A program made the translations under genes and the position numbers. Below are positions 15,175 through 23,194 of a DNA stretch of 33,185 nt, piece by piece (position 1 is the stretch's first letter; every line of letters starts with the position of its first letter). The DNA lies in NCBI GenBank assembly GCA_002310015.1, contig DBYQ01000011.1, positions 25,098 to 58,282 on the forward strand, read 5' to 3'. Below the pieces are notes generated by a model. That model saw only the letters and a list, made by a program, of their open reading frames with translations. It was not told the DNA's origin and searched no databases. This stretch comes from Bacteroidales bacterium UBA1182 (GTDB taxonomy: Bacteria; Bacteroidota; Bacteroidia; Bacteroidales; Bacteroidaceae).

Positions 15175-16020
15175 ATGAAAATGAAAACAAATCTTATTCT
15201 GACAGCATTTTTTTGCCTTTTTATCTGCTCCTGTAAGGCGCAGGTGAGTGATGTGAACAGCCGTGACCTTCGCGGTAAAGTGGTTTATGAAGACGATGAA
15301 GTAATATTCCGTCAACTTGATGAACATACCTGGATAGGCAATGGCCACAGATGCTATAATGAATCACTTTATCTTGTTGAAGGTAATGACCGTGCAGTAC
15401 TGATTGATGCAGGCACACGCATTCCTGGTCTGGACAAGATAGTGGCAGGGATTACATCCAAGCCGGTTACTCTGATGCTTACGCACGGACACGGTGATCA
15501 TGTGGGCGGTGCCGGTCCGTTCCCTGAAACATATCTGGGTCCTGATGACGCGCAGATGTTTTCAGGCAATGTGCGCGGTTATAAAGGTGAGGTTAAGTTC
15601 TTGACCGATGGGCAGGTAATAGACCTGGGCGGCCGTAAGCTTGAGGTGATGTTCACACCCGGACACACCCAAGGCAGTGTGACCTTCTTTGACAAGGCCA
15701 ACCATTACGGTTTCAGCGGTGATGCTTTCGGCTCAACCAATCTGCTTGTGTTCACATATCTTTCAAACGTGGTGTCATCGGCCGCCAAGGTTGAGAAATA
15801 TATGAAGGATAATGATATCCGTTACCTGTTTCCCGGCCATTACAGCGGTGACAATCTGGAGAGTCCCCAGCGTGTGACCGATATCAAAAACATGTGCCAG
15901 GAGGTGTTGGATGGCAAACGCCAGCCCATAAAGAGTGACGGCAATAACGGCGGTAATGACCTGATGGTTGATGACAAGGGCGTTCGCATCACCTTCAGCA
16001 GCCGCAACGGTATTAAATGA
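15175..16020 (+). CDS. Metallo-beta-lactamase-fold hydrolase, probable lipoprotein
   Basis: A 281-residue protein. Its N terminus has a lipoprotein-type signal (LFICSCKAQ, Cys20 as the probable lipidated residue), so it would be anchored in the envelope. The dinuclear metal site is complete: THGHGDHVGG (H104, H106, D108, H109), H164 in TPGHTQGS, D183 in FSGDAFGS and H222 in FPGHYSG. This pattern is broad and covers glyoxalase II-like, lactonase and nuclease members; true class B beta-lactamase activity is not indicated. A second ATG two codons in (15181) is an alternative start. It lies between a phosphatase and a nitroreductase in one operon. Confidence 0.82.
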   Translation: MKMKTNLILTAFFCLFICSCKAQVSDVNSRDLRGKVVYEDDEVIFRQLDEHTWIGNGHRCYNESLYLVEGNDRAVLIDAGTRIPGLDKIVAGITSKPVTLMLTHGHGDHVGGAGPFPETYLGPDDAQMFSGNVRGYKGEVKFLTDGQVIDLGGRKLEVMFTPGHTQGSVTFFDKANHYGFSGDAFGSTNLLVFTYLSNVVSSAAKVEKYMKDNDIRYLFPGHYSGDNLESPQRVTDIKNMCQEVLDGKRQPIKSDGNNGGNDLMVDDKGVRITFSSRNGIK

Positions 16021-16033
16021 TTCAATTGAAACT

Positions 16034-16558
16034 ATGACAGACTTTCTGAAACTATGCAAGGAGCGTTATTCAGTGCGCTCGTTTACTGACCGTAAGATAG
16101 AGCCTGAGAAACTGCAGAAAATTCTCGAGGCTGGCCGCGTGGCTCCTACAGCCGTTAATTTCCAGCCGCAGGTGATATATGTATTGCAAAGTCCTGATGC
16201 AGTAAGTAAGATGGCCAGCGTGACTCCGTACATGTTCGGCGCCCCGCAGGCGCTTCTGGTGTGCTGGGATGAGAACATCTGCTGGAAAAACCACCGTCAT
16301 GAAGAGGACGGACACTCAGCAGGTGAGATGGACGCCAGCATTGTACTCACACAGATGATGCTTCAGGCGCAGGAACTGGGCATAGGCTCCTGCTGGGTAT
16401 GCAGTTTTGATTTCAAGAAGACCCGTGAACTGTTCAACCTGCCTGACAACATTAAGATTGCAGCACTTATGCCTATAGGCTATGCATCGGCCCAGGGCGT
16501 ACCGTCGGACCGTCATGAGAAACGCAAACCTTTGGATGAAACCGTACGTTACCTATGA
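16034..16558 (+). CDS. Nitroreductase-family FMN oxidoreductase
   Basis: A 174-residue protein starting at the ATG at 16034. An upstream in-frame ATG (15968) would overlap the previous gene and add unrelated residues. RYSVRSFTDRKIEPEKLQKI and AGRVAPTAVNFQPQ are the FMN-phosphate-binding start of the nitroreductase family. LGIGSCWVCSF and LMPIGYA are the usual later motifs. Members transfer hydride from NAD(P)H to nitro-compounds, quinones or flavins; the physiological substrate is unknown. Its length is that of the short subgroup common in anaerobes. Its stop codon overlaps the next start by 4 bases, which implies translational coupling. Confidence 0.88.
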   Translation: MTDFLKLCKERYSVRSFTDRKIEPEKLQKILEAGRVAPTAVNFQPQVIYVLQSPDAVSKMASVTPYMFGAPQALLVCWDENICWKNHRHEEDGHSAGEMDASIVLTQMMLQAQELGIGSCWVCSFDFKKTRELFNLPDNIKIAALMPIGYASAQGVPSDRHEKRKPLDETVRYL

Positions 16559-17442
16559 TTATACAGAATGATAAGATAAGCGCCGCGATTGACCTTCACG
16601 GAGCGGAACTGACCAGCCTTAAGAAACAGGGCAGTGATGAGGAACTGATTTGGACAGCCGATAAGGAGTACTGGGGCCGCCATGCACCCATGCTCTTCCC
16701 GATAGTAGGCAAGGTGTGGAACGGAGAGTATCGTGTTGGCGATAAAATTTACCGTTTGCCGCAGCACGGTTTTGCACGTGACCTGAACTTTACCGTCCTC
16801 TGCCAGGATACAGACAGCGTGGTTATGGCACTGGAGTCAAATGAAGATACGCTCAAGGTCTATCCGTACAAGTTCCGTATTGAGGCATCTTACAAGCTGG
16901 ATGACAACACTCTGACAGTAGAGTGGCGCATCAAGAACCCCGGCCAGGAGACTATGTATTTCCAGATTGGAGCGCATCCCGGTTTCAATTACCGTGACTT
17001 TGACAAGAATGATTTCATTCACGGGTATTTCCGTCTCACTCAGGCAGAGGAACCGGTAAGCCGTCTGATAATAGGTCAACTCACCCCCGATGGCTATCGC
17101 AGTGAAAATGCCGGAATGATAGAACTGGACTCTGATGCCATGCTCCCCCTCACCCCGGGGCTATTCTCACGCGATGCACTTGTGCTTGAAGAGTATCAGA
17201 TTGACCAGGTAATCCTGTACGACAAGCATTGTACTCCCTATATTGCCGTTGAGACAAATGATGCCCCCGTGTGGGGTCTGTGGTCACCGCCTGCCAAGAA
17301 CGCTCCGTTTGTTTGCATTGAGCCCTGGATGGGCCGTTGTGATTGCCAGGGCTATGAAGGTGACATATCCGGTCGTGATTACATCAATAAACTGGAACCG
17401 GGCAAGAGCACCGCATTTACCTATCGTATCACTGCAGTCTGA
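16555..17442 (+). CDS. Aldose 1-epimerase-family protein (LacX-like)
   Basis: A 295-residue protein of the galactose-mutarotase superfamily, LacX/YeaD-like branch. Visible motifs are HGAELTSL near the N terminus, RHAPMLFPIVG (42-52), LPQHGFAR (H71), IGAHPGFNY (H141) and CIEPWMG (E256). The two histidines and the glutamate occupy the positions used for sugar-ring opening in aldose epimerases. The natural sugar or sugar phosphate is unknown. It shares ATGA with the upstream nitroreductase and TGATG with the downstream HAD gene. Confidence 0.88.
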   Translation: MIIQNDKISAAIDLHGAELTSLKKQGSDEELIWTADKEYWGRHAPMLFPIVGKVWNGEYRVGDKIYRLPQHGFARDLNFTVLCQDTDSVVMALESNEDTLKVYPYKFRIEASYKLDDNTLTVEWRIKNPGQETMYFQIGAHPGFNYRDFDKNDFIHGYFRLTQAEEPVSRLIIGQLTPDGYRSENAGMIELDSDAMLPLTPGLFSRDALVLEEYQIDQVILYDKHCTPYIAVETNDAPVWGLWSPPAKNAPFVCIEPWMGRCDCQGYEGDISGRDYINKLEPGKSTAFTYRITAV

Positions 17443-18134
17443 TGTTTCGGAAAGAAGAGATCACCACTGTCTTTATGGATGTTGATGACACGCTCCTGGA
17501 TTTCAAGGAGTGTGCCAGGCAGAATGTGCGCAACTGTTGCCAAAAGAACGGTGTTCCATATTCTGATGATCTTTTTGAATTCTTTTTGAGCCGCAACATT
17601 ATCTTGTGGAAACGGATTGAAGACGGACTGCTTACTGTTGATGAGCTGCATCGGACCCGTTGGGCCGGCATATTCCGCGACTACGGGATTGAGGCCGACG
17701 GTCCTGCCTTCGAGAACGATTTCATTGCGGGACTGCGTGATACGTCAGTGCCTGTAGCCGGTTCACGCGAGGCAATGAAATATCTGCACTCCAAATACAA
17801 GGTTTACGTGGTAAGCAACGCCTCAAACCTGCAACAGTCCACACGTTTGGGCAAGGCAGGACTGATGCAGTATGTGGATGGAGTATTCGGTGCACTGGAT
17901 ATAGGCTTCAACAAGCCGTCACGCGAATATTTTGACTACTGTTTTGCCCAATTGCCAGAAACCACTCCAGCCCAGACCGTGATAGTGGGTGATTCATTGA
18001 ATGCCGATATCAGTGGCGGAACGGCATACGGTCTGCGCACCATCTGGTTCAACATAAGAGATGTGGAGCCGTCTGACTCCACACTCCCTGATTATACCAT
18101 CCACTCGCTCAGTGAACTCCCTTCGCTTCTTTGA
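17442..18134 (+). CDS. yjjG: YjjG-family HAD nucleotidase
   Basis: A 230-residue HAD-superfamily phosphatase. Motif I is DVDDTLLDF (D13 nucleophile, D15 acid/base), motif II VVSN (S125), motif III NKPS (K158) and motif IV GDSLNADI (D184, D189). The helical cap (about 20-90) and the overall pattern fit the YjjG group of pyrimidine 5'-nucleotidases, which act on non-canonical nucleotides as a house-cleaning step. General HAD phosphatase activity is certain by motif; the exact substrate is inferred. It is the last gene of the operon. Its stop codon is followed after 4 bases by a 29-base hairpin shared with the convergent gene. Confidence 0.85.
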   Translation: MFRKEEITTVFMDVDDTLLDFKECARQNVRNCCQKNGVPYSDDLFEFFLSRNIILWKRIEDGLLTVDELHRTRWAGIFRDYGIEADGPAFENDFIAGLRDTSVPVAGSREAMKYLHSKYKVYVVSNASNLQQSTRLGKAGLMQYVDGVFGALDIGFNKPSREYFDYCFAQLPETTPAQTVIVGDSLNADISGGTAYGLRTIWFNIRDVEPSDSTLPDYTIHSLSELPSLL

Positions 18135-18138
18135 AAAA

Positions 18139-18167
18139 TGACACAATAGGGACTGACCCCTGTGTCA
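18139..18167. repeat. REP-like hairpin between convergent genes
   Basis: TGACACA and TGTGTCA close a hairpin around AGGGACTGACCCC, a core like the GGGGTCTGACCCC palindromes at 790-883. It fills the whole gap between the stop of the HAD gene (18134) and the stop of the minus-strand gene (18168). On the minus strand it is followed by TTTTTC, so it may also terminate that operon. On the plus strand there is no U-tract. Confidence 0.6.
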
Positions 18168-18761
18168 CTACTTTGACAGAATAAGGAAGAGCGTAAGAGC
18201 AGCCAGCATTGTCACAATAAGCACTACCTGCGGCAGACTTGCTTTCTTTTTGGGCAGGTCTTCAATAGGTACGGACTTGAAATTATTCTCCTGATTGTAT
18301 TTGTCATAAGTGGTCCGGATAATACCAAACGTGGCATCTGCAATCTTTACATTTTTACCCAAGTTATAACGTAAAGGAGCCGAATACTCATCTTTCCATA
18401 TCAGCAACTGTCCTGAGTCAGAATCCAGATTCCTGATTTCAGAGTATTTTATCTCTATCATGTTAGGGGAAAACGACGTTTTCCTTACCTCCAAACGGTC
18501 ATTGTATACAATAATTGATGGTTTATTCCTCCCCAACAGATGCGATATCACAACCCCGATAATCACAATGATAAATAATATCGCAGGAGCTCCCCAGATA
18601 ACAATCTGAATCGCCAGAGGAACGCCCTCAACTCTTTCATCTTTGATTGCAGAACCAAACCTAAAAACCAACACCAAAATGGTGAGTAACTCAGCTATAA
18701 TAGTAGCCCATGGTACCGGTTCATAGTGTTCATGAATAATTGTGGGTTGTCTCATATTCAT
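18168..18761 (-). CDS. Membrane protein with probable PH-like domain, unknown function
   Basis: A 197-residue protein I do not recognise by family name. It has helices at about 18-37 and 48-73 and a C-terminal helix at about 175-195. Between them is a soluble stretch, SIIVYNDRLEVRKTSFSPNMIEIKY, with a beta pattern reminiscent of bacterial PH (YcxB/YdbT-like) domains: 'I.v..drlevr...f..n.i.I.Y.eI'. The TMs would anchor it with that domain in the cytoplasm. Its start overlaps the stop of the Arc-like gene by 4 bases, so it is the third gene of the SPFH operon. Confidence 0.65.
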   Translation of the reverse strand: MNMRQPTIIHEHYEPVPWATIIAELLTILVLVFRFGSAIKDERVEGVPLAIQIVIWGAPAILFIIVIIGVVISHLLGRNKPSIIVYNDRLEVRKTSFSPNMIEIKYSEIRNLDSDSGQLLIWKDEYSAPLRYNLGKNVKIADATFGIIRTTYDKYNQENNFKSVPIEDLPKKKASLPQVVLIVTMLAALTLFLILSK

Positions 18762-18946
18762 TTGTCTTTATTGTCCGTTTGATTGTTCTTTGGTGTACGG
18801 CCGGCGCGACGCAAGGCATCGGCAATGATCCATTGCAGCTGGCCGTTCACGCTGCGGAACTCGCTGGCGGCCCACCCCTCAAGGGCCGCCATTGTAGCAG
18901 AGTCCACCCTCAGCAGAAAGCTCTTGGAGTCAGCGTCTTTAGCCAT
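18758..18946 (-). CDS. Arc-like ribbon-helix-helix DNA-binding protein
   Basis: A 62-residue protein. KSFLLRVDSATMAALEGWAA followed by FRSVNGQLQWIIADALRRAG fits the Arc/MetJ ribbon-helix-helix fold. It has a strand (SFLLRV) that pairs in the dimer and enters the DNA groove, a helix, a turn with SVNGQ, and a second helix. A charged tail follows. It starts 12 bases after the SPFH stop and overlaps the next gene by 4 bases. Small Arc-like genes beside SPFH genes are a repeated arrangement in Bacteroidales, as I recall. A palindrome at 19912-19928 in this operon's promoter region is a candidate binding site. Confidence 0.8.
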   Translation of the reverse strand: MAKDADSKSFLLRVDSATMAALEGWAASEFRSVNGQLQWIIADALRRAGRTPKNNQTDNKDK

Positions 18947-18958
18947 CTGTCAGTCTGT

Positions 18959-19885
18959 TTAATTGTAAAGAGTACCTGTGTTCACGACAGGCTGTGCAGG
19001 CTCATCACCGCAGAGTACTACGAGAAGGTTACTTACCATTGCAGCCTTGCGCTCCTCATCAAGATCAACCACACCGTCTTTCTTAAGGTTGTCAAGAGCC
19101 ATCTTGACCATCGATACGGCGCCTTCTACTATCTTCTCACGAGCTGATATGATAGCATCGGCCTGCTGGCGGCGGAGCATTACGGCAGCAATCTCAGGAG
19201 CATATGCCAGGTAGTTGATACGGGCCTCAACAGCCTCGATGCCTGCTATCGCAAGACGCTCGTTCAGTGTCTGTTTAAGCATCTCGTTGATTTCATCGGC
19301 ACCTGAACGAAGTGTAACGACATTGTCACCGCCACCGTTCTCATCATAGTTGTAACGGCCGGCCACCTGACGCAGGGCTGCATCTGACTGAACTGCCACA
19401 AAATTTTCAAATGCTCTCATTGTGGCATTAAGGTTTACTATACCGCCAGGAGTCTGGCCCATGGTCTGTGAATCTATTTCAAAGAGTGCCTTATAGACAT
19501 CACGGATTTTCCATACCATGACAAGACCTATCATGATGGGGTTACCGCTCTTGTCATTTACCTTGATGGCCTCAGCATTTAGGTTACGGGCGCGCAATGA
19601 AATCTTTTTCTTCTTGAGCAGAGGATTGACCCACCAGAAACCGTTCTCACGGAATGTGCCTTTGTACTTTCCAAAGAACACCATGGCGCGTGCCTCATTT
19701 GGCTCAAGTTGAACAAATCCTGCTGCAATTATTACCAGCAGCACTACAAACAGAGGGGTAAAACCGGAGAGAGGGAGATCAAAAAACGGAGTTGCGATAA
19801 TCAAGCCGATAATGATCAGCATCAGAAGGATGGCCATGAATCCGCTCATCCTGAATCCTTTAAATTCAAATTCTTTTGTTTCCAT
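18959..19885 (-). CDS. SPFH/Band 7 domain membrane protein
   Basis: A 308-residue protein with two hydrophobic segments near the N terminus (about 14-34 and 42-60). An SPFH (stomatin/prohibitin/flotillin/HflK) domain follows over about 60-240: VQLEPNEARAMVFFGKYKGT, ENGFWWVNPLLKKKK, SLRARNLNAEAIKVND, AGIEAVEARINYLAYAPEIA and AVMLRRQQADAIISAREKIV. These proteins oligomerise into membrane rings or microdomains and often govern proteases or membrane organisation. It is the first gene of a three-gene operon with a very good promoter. Confidence 0.9.
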   Translation of the reverse strand: METKEFEFKGFRMSGFMAILLMLIIIGLIIATPFFDLPLSGFTPLFVVLLVIIAAGFVQLEPNEARAMVFFGKYKGTFRENGFWWVNPLLKKKKISLRARNLNAEAIKVNDKSGNPIMIGLVMVWKIRDVYKALFEIDSQTMGQTPGGIVNLNATMRAFENFVAVQSDAALRQVAGRYNYDENGGGDNVVTLRSGADEINEMLKQTLNERLAIAGIEAVEARINYLAYAPEIAAVMLRRQQADAIISAREKIVEGAVSMVKMALDNLKKDGVVDLDEERKAAMVSNLLVVLCGDEPAQPVVNTGTLYN

Positions 19886-19911
19886 AACTTTTATTGTTTT
19901 GATTTGGTTTT

Positions 19912-19928
19912 GATATCAAATTGATATC
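19912..19928. promoter_or_regulatory. Palindromic operator candidate at the SPFH operon start site
   Basis: GATATCAA-A-TTGATATC is a perfect 8-bp inverted repeat with one central base. It sits immediately downstream of the -7 box at 19930-19937, about where transcription would begin. A dimeric regulator bound here would block initiation. The 62-residue ribbon-helix-helix protein encoded by the same operon is the obvious candidate (inference). Confidence 0.6.
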
Positions 19929-19929
19929 G

Positions 19930-19961
19930 CAAATGTAAACCGCTTTTTTTTACGCACCAAA
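19930..19961 (-). promoter_or_regulatory. Promoter of the SPFH operon
   Basis: TTTG at 19961-19958, a 20-base gap, then TACATTTG at 19937-19930. Both boxes match the Bacteroidota consensus exactly; this is the clearest promoter in the window. It is 45 bases from the ATG at 19885. Confidence 0.85.
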
Positions 19962-19980
19962 CGTTTTAAACAATTTAACA

Positions 19981-20012
19981 TTTGGGCTGAATTGCGGGAT
20001 TGCGTATATTCG
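19981..20012 (+). promoter_or_regulatory. Promoter of the CE2-type esterase gene
   Basis: TTTG at 19981-19984, a 20-base gap, then TATATTCG at 20005-20012, one mismatch from TAnnTTTG. It lies 24 bases before the ATG at 20036 and points away from the SPFH promoter. Confidence 0.65.
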
Positions 20013-20035
20013 CACAGAATTATCCCGTTTGATTT

Positions 20036-21148
20036 ATGAACAGATTGCTTTTGACCGTTTCAGCACTATTACTGGCTGCACCTGTTTTTCCCGATGTTAC
20101 CGTTCCGGCATCTGACAGCCGCATCACTTACGTGGGCCGTACGCTCACTGAAGCCGATGATGTGAGTTTTGACTGGAGTTCCGTATATGCAAAGATATCA
20201 TTCCAAGGTGATTACCTGGCAGTGCGTGCATCGGACACCGGTAAGGACTATTTCAATGTGTGGATTGACCGCGACATGAGCGCTGATGCTGATAAGGTTT
20301 TGTGCATCAACTCAAAGGATACACTGCTCAGCATTGTGACTGCTGCTGATTTCAAGAAAGGAAAGAAGCCCGCAAACCATACAGTAATCATTCAGAAACG
20401 CACTGAGGCTGATCAGGGCAAGACCACCTTCCACAACTTTACCGTGGCTAAGGACCTGCAGCAGGCAGCTCCCGTAAAAGAGCGTCTGATAGAGTTTGTG
20501 GGTGACTCTTACACCTGCGGTTACGGTATTGAGAACAGTATATCGCGCAACCGCTATACCCCTGAGACTCAGAATACTTCAAAGACATACTGCGCCGTGC
20601 TGGCACGCTATTTCGATGCCGATTTCATTACGGTTTCACATTCAGGTAAAGGTATAGCCCGCAACTATGATGACAGTGACAAGCAGTCACGCTGGTATAT
20701 GCCTGACCGTTACGGCTGCACGTTTGACAATGCCCGCCAGCCCAAGTGGGAGCCCGGCAGCCTCAAACCGGACATCACCATGATTTATCTTGGGCAGAAC
20801 GATTTCTCAACTGAGCGGCAGCCTATGCGTGACGTTTTCAAGCGTAACTATAAACGCCTGCTCAAGTCCATAAAGGACTACTACGGTGAGGATCACCCCA
20901 TCCTGTGCGTATCAACCAAGGTAGACAAACTGCTGTTTGACTTTGTGCGCGAATGCGTTGAGGAGTGCGGCTACAGAAATGTCTATTATGACGGAATGTT
21001 CCAGGCCGTGCATCTGGACAATGACCAGGAGCTTGGTGCCGATTGGCATCCCAATGAGAAAGCCCACATCAAACTGGCCTACGCCCTGATTCCCTACTTC
21101 TCAACCATCACCGGCTGGGAAATGCAGCCTGATCAACCGGTGCGCTAA
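20036..21148 (+). CDS. CE2-like carbohydrate esterase (SGNH hydrolase)
   Basis: A 370-residue protein with a signal peptide (about 1-18). Residues ~25-145 form a beta-sandwich domain (RITYVGRTL, VSFDWSSVYAKISFQGDYLAVR). Residues ~150-360 form the SGNH hydrolase domain. FVGDSYTCGYG holds the catalytic Ser158, SHSGKG the block II Gly, GQND Asn255, and DWHPNEKAH the Asp336/His338 pair. This two-domain layout is that of carbohydrate esterase family 2, which removes acetyl groups from xylan or glucomannan. There is no carbohydrate-binding module or SusC/D pair nearby, so it is an orphan enzyme here. Its stop codon overlaps that of the convergent uup gene. Confidence 0.83.
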   Translation: MNRLLLTVSALLLAAPVFPDVTVPASDSRITYVGRTLTEADDVSFDWSSVYAKISFQGDYLAVRASDTGKDYFNVWIDRDMSADADKVLCINSKDTLLSIVTAADFKKGKKPANHTVIIQKRTEADQGKTTFHNFTVAKDLQQAAPVKERLIEFVGDSYTCGYGIENSISRNRYTPETQNTSKTYCAVLARYFDADFITVSHSGKGIARNYDDSDKQSRWYMPDRYGCTFDNARQPKWEPGSLKPDITMIYLGQNDFSTERQPMRDVFKRNYKRLLKSIKDYYGEDHPILCVSTKVDKLLFDFVRECVEECGYRNVYYDGMFQAVHLDNDQELGADWHPNEKAHIKLAYALIPYFSTITGWEMQPDQPVR

Positions 21149-22926
21149 CCTTTCTCGCTTAATTCCAGCCAGCGCATGGTTATCTCATCAATTCGCTCCA
21201 TGATCTCACCCACGCGGGCCGATTTCTGCTGGAGCTGGTCATAGGGGAGGGTCCCGCTGTTCAGTTCCTCCTCCAGCTGGGCCTTCTCTTCTTCCAGATT
21301 CTGGAGCTCCTGCTCTATCTGCTCCATCTCACGCTTCTCCTTGAAAGTGAGCTTGGCCGGGCGTGAGGCCGATGGCTGAGGCGCCTGTGCTGCAGGCTTG
21401 TTCTTGGCAGCCTGTGCTGCAGCAGCTTTCTCCTGATCCTCCTTGAGCACTTTCCACTCCATGTAGTCGCTGTATGATGAGGGGAAGTTGGTTACGCGGC
21501 CCTGGCCCTCAAAAACCAGCAGATGCTCGGCAATCTTGTCCATGAAATAGCGGTCGTGTGATACCACTATCACGCATCCTTTGAACTGGGCAATGTACTC
21601 CTCCAACACCTGCAGGGTCATTATGTCAAGATCATTGGTGGGCTCGTCCAGTATCAGGAAGTTGGGGCTCTGCATCAGGATGGTGCAAAGGTACAGCCTG
21701 CGGCGCTCGCCTCCGCTCAGCTTGCTCACATAGCTGTACTGGGTTTTAGGCGTGAACAGGAATTTCTGCAGGAACTGTCCGGCCGACATGCGGCGTCCGT
21801 CATCCAACTGTATATGGTCGGCAATGGCCGTAACTATATCAATTACTTTTGCATTCTCCGGGAAAGTCAGTCCTTCCTGAGAATAGTAGCCTATCTTGAG
21901 TGTGGCACCGCGCTCAATCACTCCGCTGTCGGGCTGTTCAATGCCCAGCAATAACTTGAGAAACGTGGATTTACCCACACCGTTCTCACCTATTATGCCC
22001 AGCTTCTCATATCGGCTGAATATATAGCTGAAATCCTTGAGAATTATCTTGTCTCCAAAAGCTTTGTTCAGGTGCTCTATGTCAAAAATCTTCTTGCCGA
22101 TATACGATGCTTTTACATCCAATGCCACATTCTGCTCGTCACGGCGGTGCTGCAGGCGCTCTTCAAGGTCATGGAATGATTCCTTGCGGTAGCGTGCCTT
22201 CCCTCCACGTGCACAGGGCATGCGGCGCATCCAGTCCAGCTCACGGCGGTACAGGTTGAGGTCGCTTTCCCGTTGTGAGCTTTCCGCATCCAGGCGCTCC
22301 TGGCGTTTCTCCAGATAATAGCTGTAGTTGCCGGAGTAGGAGTAGGCACGGAAATCATCAATCTCCACAATACGGTTGCATACGCGGTCCAGCAGGTATC
22401 GGTCATGAGTTACCATCAGAAGGGTCAGACGGCTGGCAGTGAGATAATCCTCAAGCCACTCGGTAACCTCCACATCCAGATGGTTGGTAGGCTCGTCAAG
22501 TATCAGGAAATCGGGCTCGGACATCAGCACCTGGGCCAGTGCAACACGCTTGGCCTGGCCTCCGGATAGTTCCGATACGGGCTGGTCCAGATCAGTTACC
22601 TCAAGTTTTGTGAGCAACTGGCGGGCTTTCAGAAGCGTCTCGTCATCGGCCCCGTTTCCGCAACAGGCGTTCAGCACACTTGAGTGCTGCGGGAATTGCG
22701 GTGTCTGCATCAGATATGCGGTCTTTATGTCGCGGCGGAAAACAATGCTTCCGCTGCGGTAATCGGCATTACCGGCAATAACGTCAAGCAATGTGCTCTT
22801 ACCCTGACCGTTACGCGCAATCAGCCCGACCTTCTCACCCTGACTGATATTGAGCGAGAGGCCGTCAAAGATTATGCGGTCTCCGAAGGATTTTGAGAGG
22901 TTATCTATTTGTAGGATACTTTCCAT
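21145..22926 (-). CDS. uup: ABC-F protein, Uup type
   Basis: A 593-residue soluble protein with two ABC cassettes and no membrane domain. Walker A motifs are ARNGQGKSTLLD and GENGVGKSTFLK, signatures LSGGQAKRVALAQ and LSGGERRRLYLC, and Walker B motifs FLILDEPTNHLDV and FLILDEPTNDLDI. A C-terminal coiled coil (about 520-590, EIEQELQNLEEEKAQLEEE-like heptads) is typical of Uup and binds branched DNA or ribosomes in relatives. ABC-F proteins act on the ribosome. The ATG at 22926 is preferred over an upstream in-frame TTG (22938), because that TTG lies inside the -7 box at 22936-22943. Confidence 0.9.
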   Translation of the reverse strand: MESILQIDNLSKSFGDRIIFDGLSLNISQGEKVGLIARNGQGKSTLLDVIAGNADYRSGSIVFRRDIKTAYLMQTPQFPQHSSVLNACCGNGADDETLLKARQLLTKLEVTDLDQPVSELSGGQAKRVALAQVLMSEPDFLILDEPTNHLDVEVTEWLEDYLTASRLTLLMVTHDRYLLDRVCNRIVEIDDFRAYSYSGNYSYYLEKRQERLDAESSQRESDLNLYRRELDWMRRMPCARGGKARYRKESFHDLEERLQHRRDEQNVALDVKASYIGKKIFDIEHLNKAFGDKIILKDFSYIFSRYEKLGIIGENGVGKSTFLKLLLGIEQPDSGVIERGATLKIGYYSQEGLTFPENAKVIDIVTAIADHIQLDDGRRMSAGQFLQKFLFTPKTQYSYVSKLSGGERRRLYLCTILMQSPNFLILDEPTNDLDIMTLQVLEEYIAQFKGCVIVVSHDRYFMDKIAEHLLVFEGQGRVTNFPSSYSDYMEWKVLKEDQEKAAAAQAAKNKPAAQAPQPSASRPAKLTFKEKREMEQIEQELQNLEEEKAQLEEELNSGTLPYDQLQQKSARVGEIMERIDEITMRWLELSEKG

Positions 22927-22935
22927 GTGCTGGTG

Positions 22936-22943
22936 CAAAGATA
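22936..22943 (-). promoter_or_regulatory. -7 promoter box of uup
   Basis: TATCTTTG on the minus strand matches TAnnTTTG exactly and ends 9 bases before the ATG at 22926. Transcription would start only a few bases before the start codon, giving a very short or absent leader. No -33 TTTG is seen. Confidence 0.5.
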
Positions 22944-22950
22944 ATAAAAG

Positions 22951-23152
22951 CCATCCGGCGGGTACTCGCTTCGCTCGGAGTTTTTTGGCTTTAGCGCCTT
23001 TGGCTTAAAGCCTCGGGATGGAAACTTATCTGCGTATCAGAAACAACCTTTTTTTAGTTTCCTTCAGGAAACGCGCTCCGTTTCACTCCGCTTGCCGGCC
23101 TTCCAGGCCGGGTAAAAATTATGGCGCCCTTTGGGGACGCCTTAATTTTTAC
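22951..23152. repeat. Array of consecutive stem-loops
   Basis: This 202-base intergenic stretch is almost wholly self-complementary. CCATCC (22951-22956) pairs with GGATGG (23016-23021) around an inner GGCTTTA/TAAAGCC stem (22987-23012). GTTTCC-TTCA-GGAAAC (23057-23072) competes with GAAACG-CGCTC-CGTTTC (23068-23084) for the same bases. CCGGCCT-TCC-AGGCCGG occupies 23095-23111. GTAAAAATTA (23112-23121) and GGCG pair with CGCC and TAATTTTTAC (23143-23152), a 14-bp stem with one mismatch. It separates the six-gene operon from uup. No credible gene is inside. Confidence 0.7.
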
Positions 23153-23194
23153 TTTAAGCAGGAACCCTTTTATACATTGAAGGGTAGGATAGGG

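Noticed and set aside
15175..16020. The MBL-fold protein as an antibiotic-resistance metallo-beta-lactamase
   Set aside because: The HxHxDH site is shared by the whole superfamily. Nothing specific to class B beta-lactamases is seen, and the operon context is metabolic.
21145..21148. Overlapping convergent stop codons (CTAA) of the esterase and uup genes
   Set aside because: Real but common in compact genomes; no terminator or regulatory meaning can be shown.
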